Below the pieces are notes generated by a model. It was not told where the DNA came from. It saw nothing but the letters and a program-made list of their open reading frames with translations, and did no database searches. Shown in pieces: positions 1-5,901 of a stretch of DNA of 5,901 nt. Made by a program: the position numbers and the translations under genes. The first letter of the stretch is position 1, and every line of letters begins with the position of its first letter. This stretch comes from an uncultured Gammaproteobacteria bacterium (GTDB lineage: Bacteria; Pseudomonadota; Gammaproteobacteria; GCA-002705445; GCA-002716945): assembly GCA_913041865.1 (NCBI GenBank), contig CAJWIW010000061.1:1-5901 (forward strand), given 5' to 3'.

Positions 1-671
1 TCTTAGATGATTTTGTTCAGCGTTTCCCTGAATGTATAGATGAATATGAAAATTTACTCACCGATAATAGGATTTGGAAACAAAGAACTGTGGGTATTGG
101 GATAGTAGATGCAGATAGGGCGCTAGAACTGGGTTTTACCGGCCCAATGTTGAGAGGATCTGGTGTAGGATGGGATCTTAGGAAAAAACAACCCTATGAA
201 GTCTATGATAAATTAGACTTTGACATTCCTATAGGTAAAACAGGCGACTCCTATGATAGGTATCTTGTAAGAATTGAGGAGTTGAAACAATCTAATCGTA
301 TAATTAAACAATGCATTAAATGGTTAAGAGAAAATAATGGCCCCATCATGATTGATGATGGGAAAATAGCTCCGCCTAGTAAAGATGACATGAAAGACGA
401 AATGGAGGCCCTTATCCATCATTTTAAGCTATTTACTGAGGGTTATTGCACTCCAGTTGGAGAAGTTTATTCCGCGGTTGAGGCACCAAAAGGAGAGTTT
501 GGAATATATATTGTCTCCGATGGAGCAAATAAACCATATCGTCTAAAAATTAGGGCTCCAGGATTTCCTCATTTAGCCTCCCTAAACGAGATGGCAAAAA
601 ATCATATGCTATCTGACGTGGTAACTATTATCGGAACACAAGATATTGTATTTGGAGAAATTGACCGATGA
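1..671 (+). CDS. nuoD: NADH:quinone oxidoreductase subunit D, C-terminal part (partial at 5' end)
   Basis: This is the C-terminal 222 residues of NuoD, the 49-kDa-type subunit whose fold is shared with [NiFe]-hydrogenase large subunits. With NuoH it forms the quinone-binding cavity near cluster N2 at the cytoplasm/membrane interface. The frame is open from base 3; bases 1-2 are the end of a split codon. Family signatures seen are RIWKQRTVGIG (about residues 23-33 of the fragment), GFTGPMLRGSG (44-54), KQPYEVYD (62-69), YDRYLVR (84-90), HHFKLFTEG (139-147), PKGEFGIY (162-169), NKPYRLKIRAPGF (176-188) and the terminal GTQDIVFGEIDR. A GTG at base 90 encodes an internal valine in a conserved block and is not a start. 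From memory the family is about 415-420 residues, so roughly half is missing off the left edge. NuoD is not followed by or fused to NuoC here, unlike the E. coli NuoCD fusion. The stop overlaps the nuoE start by 4 bp (ATGA). No damage is visible. Confidence 0.98.
   Translation, partial: LDDFVQRFPECIDEYENLLTDNRIWKQRTVGIGIVDADRALELGFTGPMLRGSGVGWDLRKKQPYEVYDKLDFDIPIGKTGDSYDRYLVRIEELKQSNRIIKQCIKWLRENNGPIMIDDGKIAPPSKDDMKDEMEALIHHFKLFTEGYCTPVGEVYSAVEAPKGEFGIYIVSDGANKPYRLKIRAPGFPHLASLNEMAKNHMLSDVVTIIGTQDIVFGEIDR
654..658 (+). promoter_or_regulatory. Shine-Dalgarno-like site (GGAGA) for nuoE
   Basis: GGAGA inside the end of nuoD lies 9 bases upstream of the nuoE ATG at 668. It supports that start and is the only strong Shine-Dalgarno match among the five gene starts in the window. 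The bases also encode the conserved FGEI stretch of NuoD, so the match may partly reflect protein constraint. Confidence 0.6.
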
Positions 672-1159
672 ATACTCAATTTGTAATATCTGATGAAATC
701 CAAAATCAAATTGACTCTGTTAGATCAAAATTCCCATCTCATGAATCTAAACCAGCAATTATTGAAAGCCTATTAATCCTGCAACATTATAATGATGGGT
801 ATGTTACACAAGACATAATGAGAGCTTTAGCAAACTACTTGTCAGTATCTGAAATAGATGTTTTAGAAGTAGCTACATTTTATACCATGATAAATACCGA
901 GCCAGTAGGAAGGAATGTTATTTCTGTTTGCAATAATGTCTCTTGTATGTTGCGTGGTGCGGATGATATTTTAAAGCATGTTGAAAAAAAATTATGTGTT
1001 AAAGTTGGAGAGTCAACACCTGACAATAAGTTTTTCCTCAAAGATGAAATTGAATGTCTCGCAGCATGTAATGGTGCGCCGATGATGCAAGTAAATCATA
1101 GAAATTATGAGAATCTTACTATAAAGAGAGTTGATGAAATTTTGGATAAAATAAAATGA
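668..1159 (+). CDS. nuoE: NADH:quinone oxidoreductase subunit E (24-kDa type, 2Fe-2S N1a)
   Basis: NuoE is a thioredoxin-like 2Fe-2S protein of the peripheral arm. It packs against NuoF and carries cluster N1a, an off-pathway centre close to the flavin. The 163-residue length is normal for the family. An N-terminal helical part (about 8-75) contains the family block around VLEVATFYTMI (65-75), which leads into the ferredoxin-like domain. All four cluster ligands are present in the usual C-x4-C ... C-x3-C pattern: C88 and C93 (VCNNVSC), then C130 and C134 (ECLAACNGAP). ATG 668 is chosen because it overlaps the nuoD stop as ATGA, has a GGAGA nine bases upstream, and gives the expected length. 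The stop in turn overlaps the nuoF start by 4 bp. The setting between nuoD and nuoF is the canonical nuo order. Nothing is broken or missing. Confidence 0.98.
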   Translation: MNTQFVISDEIQNQIDSVRSKFPSHESKPAIIESLLILQHYNDGYVTQDIMRALANYLSVSEIDVLEVATFYTMINTEPVGRNVISVCNNVSCMLRGADDILKHVEKKLCVKVGESTPDNKFFLKDEIECLAACNGAPMMQVNHRNYENLTIKRVDEILDKIK

Positions 1160-2424
1160 ACATAAAATTATGTACTGAAACGTTCAATGACAAAAATCCG
1201 GCCTCTATAGAAACCTATATCAAGCACGGTGGTTATTCTGCTTGGAAGGATATAGTTAATTCAAAAGCTTCAAAATCTTCTATTATTGAAAAAATTAAAA
1301 ATTCAGGTCTAAGAGGGAAAGGTGGGGCAGGATTTTTAACAGGACTCAAATGGTCATTTATACCACTTGCTAGTGGACAGAAATATCTAGTTTGCAATTC
1401 TGATGAGAGTGAACCTGGGACATGTAAAGATAGAGATATCTTGCGTTATAATCCTCATGCAATCATTGAAGGTATGTTAATTGCTTCATACGCCATTGGC
1501 GCAAATGTTGCATATAATTATCTTAGAGGAGAATTTATTGATGAACAGAAAAGAGTTTTTGATGAAGCTCTTAAAAGGGCGTATAAAGAAAATTTAGTTG
1601 GAGCTAACATCCTTTCCTCCTCTATTAGCATCGATATTTTCTCGTTAATTGGTGCTGGTGCATATATTGTTGGTGAGGAGACTGCAATGCTTGAGTCGAT
1701 TGAAGGCAAGAGAGGAATGCCAAGGATAAAACCTCCTTTCCCGGCTATTAAAGGTTTATTTGGAAAGCCAACAATTATAAATAATACTGAAACATTAGCT
1801 AGTGTTCCAAAAATCATGAGAAGTGAGAGTGATTGGTATAAAGATATTGGCATAGAGAAATCAGAAGGAATAAAAATGTTTTGCATGAGCGGACATATTA
1901 ACAAGCCAGGAAATTTTGAAATTCCCTTAGGTACTCCATTTAGAGACTTACTTAATATGTCAGGAGGAGTGCTAGACGATCATAAGCTCAAAGCTGTAAT
2001 ACCAGGAGGATCATCTGTCCCTGTTGTTAAAGGAGAAGACATGCTTCAAACCAATATGGATTATGAATCGATTACAAATGTTGGCTCAATGTTAGGATCT
2101 GGAGGTGTTATCGTAATGGACGAGACCACTTGTATGGTAAGTGTGTTACAGAGAATATCCCGATTTTATTATGCTGAATCTTGTGGTCAATGCACACCTT
2201 GTAGAGAGGGAACAGGTTGGTTATACAAAATGTTGACTAATATTCTCAAAGGGGAAGGAACTATTGATGACCTAGACCAGCTAAATCGCATAGCATTTCA
2301 AATTGAGGGTCATTGCATTTGTGCTTTAGGTGATGCTGCAGCAATGCCAGTTAGGAGTTTCCTTAAAAATTTCTGGCACGAATTTGAATATTTTGTTGAT
2401 AAAAAACAATCAATGGTCTCATAA
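1156..2424 (+). CDS. nuoF: NADH:quinone oxidoreductase subunit F (51-kDa type, NADH/FMN/4Fe-4S N3)
   Basis: NuoF is the NADH dehydrogenase flavoprotein: it binds NADH and FMN and passes electrons to 4Fe-4S cluster N3 in the cytoplasmic arm. Its 422 residues are close to the family norm. In order, I see the glycine-rich nucleotide/FMN loop LRGKGGAGF (52-60), the CNSDESEPGT block (80-89), GAYIVGEET (168-176), KPPFPA (192-197) with NNTET (209-213), a SLBB-type region with VIPGGSS (281-287), and the N3 domain. N3 ligands are C343, C346 and C349 (SCGQCTPC) plus C389 (CICALGD). The start ATG overlaps the nuoE stop (ATGA). The only ribosome-site candidate is a weak GGATA at 1144-1148, so coupling to nuoE is likely. 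Substitutions relative to the usual family wording are Leu61 where related proteins often have Pro, Val172 where Cys is usual (YICGEET), and an extra Cys387 two residues before ligand C389. None removes a known ligand. The gene ends one base before the nuoG ATG. Confidence 0.98.
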   Translation: MNIKLCTETFNDKNPASIETYIKHGGYSAWKDIVNSKASKSSIIEKIKNSGLRGKGGAGFLTGLKWSFIPLASGQKYLVCNSDESEPGTCKDRDILRYNPHAIIEGMLIASYAIGANVAYNYLRGEFIDEQKRVFDEALKRAYKENLVGANILSSSISIDIFSLIGAGAYIVGEETAMLESIEGKRGMPRIKPPFPAIKGLFGKPTIINNTETLASVPKIMRSESDWYKDIGIEKSEGIKMFCMSGHINKPGNFEIPLGTPFRDLLNMSGGVLDDHKLKAVIPGGSSVPVVKGEDMLQTNMDYESITNVGSMLGSGGVIVMDETTCMVSVLQRISRFYYAESCGQCTPCREGTGWLYKMLTNILKGEGTIDDLDQLNRIAFQIEGHCICALGDAAAMPVRSFLKNFWHEFEYFVDKKQSMVS

Positions 2425-2425
2425 A

Positions 2426-4678
2426 ATGAAAGTATTTATAAATAATATCGAATACGAAGCTGATTCAAATGAAACAATCATTCAAGTAGCGGATAGAAAC
2501 GGGATTAAGATTCCAAGATTTTGTTATCATAAACATCTTTCGGTTGTTGCTAGTTGCCGTATGTGTCTTGTCGAAGTGGAGGGTGTTAGATTTGCGCAAC
2601 CTGCATGCTCTACGCCTGTTCGTGAAGATATGCGTATAAATACAAAATCTGAAAAAACTTATGATGCTCAAAAAAGTACGATGGAATTCCTTTTGATTAA
2701 TCATCCACTTGATTGTCCGATTTGTGATCAAGCAGGTGAGTGTGAACTCCAAGACGTTTCATTAAAGCACGGAGACGATCATTCTAAGTACCTAGAATTT
2801 AAAAGGGTAGTTGTTGACAAAGATATAAGCCCTCTAATATCAACTGAGATGACAAGATGCATTCATTGCTCGCGTTGTGTTAGATTCGGTGAAGAGGTTG
2901 CGGGAAATAAAGAGCTTGGTTTAATTAATAGAGGCGAGTTTACAGAGATAAGAGCATTTATAGAGGATGGAGTTTCTTCGGAATTGTCGGGTAATATGAT
3001 TGACTTGTGTCCCGTTGGAGCTTTAAACAATAAGTTATATAGTTATAGAGCAAGGACATGGGATTTAAAACAACATTCAGTTATTTCACCTCATGATTGC
3101 ATTGGTTCGAATATTTACTATCATGTTTATAGTAATGAAATTGTTAGGGCTGTACCGAAAGAGAATAACGAAATCAATCAAACATGGATATCAGATAGAG
3201 ATAGGTTTGGCTATCAAGGAATCTACTCGGAAGATAGATGTCGAATTCCGCAACAGAAAATAGATGGTCAACTTAAAGAAGTAGAGAAACAAAGTATTCT
3301 CAAATCTTTAAATAAGCAAATTAACGAAAACGTAAAAAAATATTCGCCAGAGAGTTTTGGATGCTTTATTTCACCTCAGTCAACTTCTGAGGAGATGTAT
3401 TTATTCCAGGGATTAGTAAGAAAATTGGGAATAAATAATATTGATCATCGAACAAATGAGCAAGATTTTGCATATCAAGACAGCTACCCTGCTATGCCCT
3501 CTCTTGGTACGAATTTAAACAACCTTCACGAATTTGATAACATTATACTGATAGGTGCCAATATAAAAACTGAATTTCCAATTTTAACAGTCAGATTTAA
3601 TGATGCTGTTAAAAAGAATACCAATATTTATTCATATCATTTCATAAATATGCAAGAGGATTTCGATGTAAAGAAAAACTTCGTTATGAACAACACTGAC
3701 TTATTGAGTGTTTTCCAAGACCATTCACTTGAGAGTTGCAGAGGTAAGAAAAACCTGTTGATTATAGGACCTAATATTACATATTTTTACAACCAATCTC
3801 TATTTTTACAAGCAATAGAGGCCTTTGCATCCAACATAAATGCAACAGTCGGTTATTTAACGGATTTCTGTAATTCTACATCAGGATGGGTTTTAGGTAA
3901 TGTGCCACACAGATTACCTGGTGGAGAGAAAATCAAAACTTCAGGGTATAATACATCTCAAATGTTGGAGGGTAATCTGTCTACTATGGTGTTTTTTAAT
4001 CTTGACCCCGATAACGACTTTTATAACAGTTCAGCTCTTATAAATGCGTTACAAAAATCAAGTTGCAATATCTTCTTCACGTCTTTCACTACACCAATTA
4101 TAGAGAAATATGCAGATTTTATTATTCCTATTACCACATATGCTGAGACAGATGGGAGTTACATAAATATAGAAGGAAAATTTCAAACGTTTAATAAAGT
4201 CATTCAGGCTGATAAGTTTACTTTTGAGGGATGGCAAGCTTTGAATGAATTATGTAAATTGAATGGATTCGATAATCATTCAATAGCATCAGTTAGAAAA
4301 GATCTTGTATCGTTACTCACAAACGTCGATTTTTCTAAAAATAAAAAAATTGATTACAAAACATATCCTAAAAATGATAAGTCTATGATTCATAAGAATA
4401 CACTAAGACATATTTATTCTACCGACCAAATTGTACGTCGGGCGAAATCACTTAATCAGACCAATCAAGCAATGAATAGGCAAATTTATATCTCAAAAGA
4501 TTTAGTTGAAGATAATCCGAACCAAAAAACCTTAAGTATTAAAGAGAATGAAAAAGTTTTCAAAATAAGTGATTTTCATGTCAAAGATGATTTGCCACGA
4601 AAGACTATCGTTTATAGTTCATCTTTTGATAATAAATTTACTGAATCTAAATCTACCTTTGTATCTCTAAAAAAATGA
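2426..4678 (+). CDS. nuoG: NADH:quinone oxidoreductase subunit G (75-kDa type, N1b/N4/N5 iron-sulfur)
   Basis: NuoG is the largest peripheral-arm subunit and relays electrons from NuoF towards NuoI. The 750-residue product has a 2Fe-2S ferredoxin domain with N1b ligands C33, C44, C47 and C61; the N5 motif H93, C97, C100, C106; and N4 ligands C145, C148, C151 and C195. A molybdopterin-oxidoreductase-like domain follows (about 215-610), with the family blocks SPHDCIGSN (221-229), WISDRDRFGYQG (254-265), VPHRLPGG (493-500) and YADFIIPITTYAETDGSYIN (562-581). This domain is non-catalytic in NuoG. The C-terminal tail has IYSTDQIVRRAKSLNQT (663-679). The extra N7 cluster motif of E. coli/Thermus NuoG is absent, which is the mitochondrial/betaproteobacterial type. 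ATG 2426 was chosen because the ferredoxin domain begins at once (MKVFINNIEYEAD) and it sits one base after the nuoF stop. An in-frame ATG at 2330 would add 32 residues that overlap conserved nuoF sequence. No Shine-Dalgarno is visible, so coupling to nuoF is inferred. The middle and tail are rich in Asn, Lys and Ile, as expected in AT-rich DNA. Confidence 0.97.
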   Translation: MKVFINNIEYEADSNETIIQVADRNGIKIPRFCYHKHLSVVASCRMCLVEVEGVRFAQPACSTPVREDMRINTKSEKTYDAQKSTMEFLLINHPLDCPICDQAGECELQDVSLKHGDDHSKYLEFKRVVVDKDISPLISTEMTRCIHCSRCVRFGEEVAGNKELGLINRGEFTEIRAFIEDGVSSELSGNMIDLCPVGALNNKLYSYRARTWDLKQHSVISPHDCIGSNIYYHVYSNEIVRAVPKENNEINQTWISDRDRFGYQGIYSEDRCRIPQQKIDGQLKEVEKQSILKSLNKQINENVKKYSPESFGCFISPQSTSEEMYLFQGLVRKLGINNIDHRTNEQDFAYQDSYPAMPSLGTNLNNLHEFDNIILIGANIKTEFPILTVRFNDAVKKNTNIYSYHFINMQEDFDVKKNFVMNNTDLLSVFQDHSLESCRGKKNLLIIGPNITYFYNQSLFLQAIEAFASNINATVGYLTDFCNSTSGWVLGNVPHRLPGGEKIKTSGYNTSQMLEGNLSTMVFFNLDPDNDFYNSSALINALQKSSCNIFFTSFTTPIIEKYADFIIPITTYAETDGSYINIEGKFQTFNKVIQADKFTFEGWQALNELCKLNGFDNHSIASVRKDLVSLLTNVDFSKNKKIDYKTYPKNDKSMIHKNTLRHIYSTDQIVRRAKSLNQTNQAMNRQIYISKDLVEDNPNQKTLSIKENEKVFKISDFHVKDDLPRKTIVYSSSFDNKFTESKSTFVSLKK

Positions 4679-5697
4679 ATTATATATACATAATTTTAAA
4701 CACTTTATTTGAAATACTTATTGTTGTTGTGCCTTTATTCCTTATCGTTGCTTACACTACGTATTCTGAACGTAAAATAATCGGTTACATGCAGTCACGC
4801 ATGGGCCCAACAAGGGTAGGTCCCTCGGGCCTCTTGCAACCAATAGCAGATGTTATTAAACTTGCTTCGAAAGAAATTATTATTCCAACTAATGCTAATA
4901 GAGGTTTATTTCTAACAGCTCCAATCATAATGCTTGTGCCATCATTATTAGTTTGGTCAGTGATACCCCTCTCAGAGTATTTTGTTATCGCAGATATTAA
5001 TGCCGGTTTATTATTTATACTTGCGCTCACATCTTTGAGTGTTTATGGGGTAATATTAGCAGGTTGGGCGTCAAATTCTAAGTATGCATTTCTTGGTTCA
5101 ATGCGTTCTGCAGCGCAGATAATAGCATATGAAATTGCTATGGGATTTGCTCTTGTAGGAGTTTTAATGGTTGCGGGAAGTTTAAATCTACAAGAAATAA
5201 TTCTCTCTCAAAAAGGTGGAATATTTAATTGGTTTTGGTTGCCATTATTCCCATTATTCATAATTTATCTTATTTCAGGAATAGCTGAAACAAACAGAGC
5301 CCCTTTTGATGTATCGGAGGGCGAATCTGAGATTGTGGCAGGTTTTCATGTTGAATACTCAGGAATAGCATTTGCGATGTTTTTCTTAGCAGAATATATG
5401 AATTTAATACTAATAAGCATTTTAGTAAGCATCATGTTCTTTGGAGGATGGTTATCACCATTTGAGTCATCGTTTTTAGAAGGTTTTTTTGCATGGGTGC
5501 CAGGATTTGTTTGGTTAGCGATTAAGACATTAGCGTTTATATTTTTGTTCTTGTGGTTAAGAGCAACGTTGCCAAGATATCGTTATGACCAGATAATGAG
5601 ATTGGGGTGGAAAATCTTTTTACCCATTACATTAATTTGGATATTTCTAGAGGGTATTATGATATATTACAGTGTTGAACCTTGGTTTACAAAATGA
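4675..5697 (+). CDS. nuoH: NADH:quinone oxidoreductase subunit H (ND1 type, membrane)
   Basis: NuoH is the ND1-type inner-membrane subunit that joins the peripheral arm to the proton-pumping arm and forms the quinone channel with NuoD. The 340-residue length is typical. About eight hydrophobic segments can be read by eye near 8-28, 79-99, 111-130, 150-170, 186-204, 232-258, 275-296 and 314-332. Family signatures are YSERKIIGYMQSRMGPTRVG (30-49), GLLQPIADVIKL (52-63), MRSAAQIIAYEIAMG (143-157), AETNRAPFDVSEGESEIVAG (204-223), VEYSG (226-230), FFLAEYMN (236-243) and RATLPRYRYDQIM (296-308). The conserved acidic residues of the quinone/proton loops are present: E32, E153, E205, E215, E217, E219, E228 and E240. 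The ATG overlaps the nuoG stop as ATGA, with no recognisable Shine-Dalgarno upstream (A/T-rich only). The stop overlaps the nuoI start the same way. The 5' part of the gene contains a GC-rich inverted repeat described under findings. Confidence 0.98.
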   Translation: MNYIYIILNTLFEILIVVVPLFLIVAYTTYSERKIIGYMQSRMGPTRVGPSGLLQPIADVIKLASKEIIIPTNANRGLFLTAPIIMLVPSLLVWSVIPLSEYFVIADINAGLLFILALTSLSVYGVILAGWASNSKYAFLGSMRSAAQIIAYEIAMGFALVGVLMVAGSLNLQEIILSQKGGIFNWFWLPLFPLFIIYLISGIAETNRAPFDVSEGESEIVAGFHVEYSGIAFAMFFLAEYMNLILISILVSIMFFGGWLSPFESSFLEGFFAWVPGFVWLAIKTLAFIFLFLWLRATLPRYRYDQIMRLGWKIFLPITLIWIFLEGIMIYYSVEPWFTK

Positions 5698-5901
5698 TTA
5701 ACAAAACAAAAAAAATTATAAAAAGCTTATTTCTTACTGAAATTGTAAAAGGCTTATCAATAACAGGGAAAAAATTATTTAAAAAACCAATCACTATTCA
5801 ATATCCTGAGGAAAAAACTCCACAATCCGCTAGGTTTAGAGGATTGCATGCATTGCGTAAATATCCTAATGGAGAAGAGAGATGTATTGGATGTAAGCTT
5901 T
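5694..5901 (+). CDS. nuoI: NADH:quinone oxidoreductase subunit I, N-terminal part (partial at 3' end)
   Basis: This is the first 69 residues of NuoI (TYKY type), the subunit that carries 4Fe-4S clusters N6a and N6b and bridges NuoG to the N2/quinone region. The fragment has an amphipathic, lysine-rich N-terminus (MINKTKKIIKSLFLTEIVKG), expected to lie along the membrane surface near NuoH. The conserved block IQYPEEKTPQSARFRGLHAL (35-54), KYPNGEER (56-63) and the opening of the first ferredoxin motif, C64-x2-C67, follow. The next base after codon 69 is a T, which fits the expected third cysteine codon, but the window ends there. The full family length is about 160 residues (from memory), so over half lies off the right edge, including all later cluster ligands. 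ATG 5694 overlaps the nuoH stop by 4 bp (ATGA). Only a weak TTGG precedes it, so translational coupling to nuoH is inferred. The wording matches beta/gammaproteobacterial NuoI, with Gly66 where Ala is common. Confidence 0.96.
   Translation, partial: MINKTKKIIKSLFLTEIVKGLSITGKKLFKKPITIQYPEEKTPQSARFRGLHALRKYPNGEERCIGCKL

Noticed and set aside
90..92. GTG as a possible start of the first gene
   Set aside because: The same frame is open to the window edge and the upstream residues (for example RIWKQRT) are conserved NuoD sequence, so this is an internal valine of a truncated gene.
1518..1904. 128-codon open frame on the - strand within nuoF
   Set aside because: It lies wholly antisense to conserved nuoF sequence, has no recognisable domain and no neighbouring signals, and reads as a shadow frame.
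2330..2425. In-frame upstream ATG that would lengthen NuoG by 32 residues
   Set aside because: The added residues overlap conserved nuoF coding sequence and resemble no NuoG N-terminus. ATG 2426 starts directly at the ferredoxin domain, one base after the nuoF stop.
2465..2752. 95-codon open frame on the - strand within nuoG
   Set aside because: It is antisense to the conserved N1b/N5 domain of NuoG. The composition is that of a reverse-complement artefact, with no family resemblance.
2814..2840. TTGACA (2814-2819) followed by TAATAT (2835-2840), promoter-like
   Set aside because: Spacing is 15 bases and the -10 is a 4/6 match. It lies inside conserved nuoG coding sequence of an AT-rich genome, where such matches arise by chance.
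4785..5030. 81-codon open frame on the - strand within nuoH
   Set aside because: It is antisense to conserved nuoH loops and membrane segments, with no independent support.
1..5901. A novel defence, mobile or RNA-based system
   Set aside because: The window is accounted for by nuoD-I with no gaps over 1 base. No repeats, tRNA-like folds, integrase/transposase frames or foreign-looking segments were seen.

Overview
The window is an internal slice of a bacterial respiratory complex I operon (proton-translocating NADH:quinone oxidoreductase, nuo). All recognisable genes are on the + strand, in the canonical order nuoD (3' part) - nuoE - nuoF - nuoG - nuoH - nuoI (5' part). Essentially every base is coding. 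Four of the five junctions are 4-bp ATGA start/stop overlaps, and nuoF/nuoG are separated by one base. There is no intergenic stretch that could hold an RNA gene, promoter, terminator or mobile element, and I see no CRISPR, insertion sequence or attachment site.

Organism: the DNA is AT-rich (roughly one third G+C by eye), with lysine, asparagine and isoleucine enriched at variable positions. The standard bacterial code fits: Trp is TGG and there is no in-frame TGA. NuoD is a separate protein, not the NuoCD fusion of enteric bacteria. NuoG lacks the extra N7 cysteine cluster of the E. coli and Thermus enzymes. Together with the wording of NuoF, NuoG, NuoH and NuoI, this points to the mitochondrial/betaproteobacterial type of complex I, also found in many non-enteric gammaproteobacteria. 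My best reading is a low-G+C beta- or gammaproteobacterium, either a streamlined free-living cell or a host-associated one. I cannot name a genus from this sequence.

How the genes work together: NuoE, NuoF and NuoG form the cytoplasmic NADH-oxidising module. NADH reduces FMN on NuoF, and electrons pass through N3 (NuoF) and N1b, N4 and N5 (NuoG), with N1a on NuoE as an off-path centre. NuoI carries them through two more 4Fe-4S clusters (N6a, N6b) towards N2 and the quinone pocket. NuoD and the membrane subunit NuoH form the quinone-binding chamber, where reduction is linked to proton pumping. All visible cluster ligands are intact and every frame is open, so the genes look functional. nuoA-C and the start of nuoD should lie upstream, and the rest of nuoI and nuoJ-N downstream.

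Hunt result: I did not find a previously undescribed system. The observations worth noting are modest: the overlap chain with almost no Shine-Dalgarno signals, a few residue substitutions near cofactors, the N7-less NuoG, and a small GC-rich inverted repeat inside nuoH.
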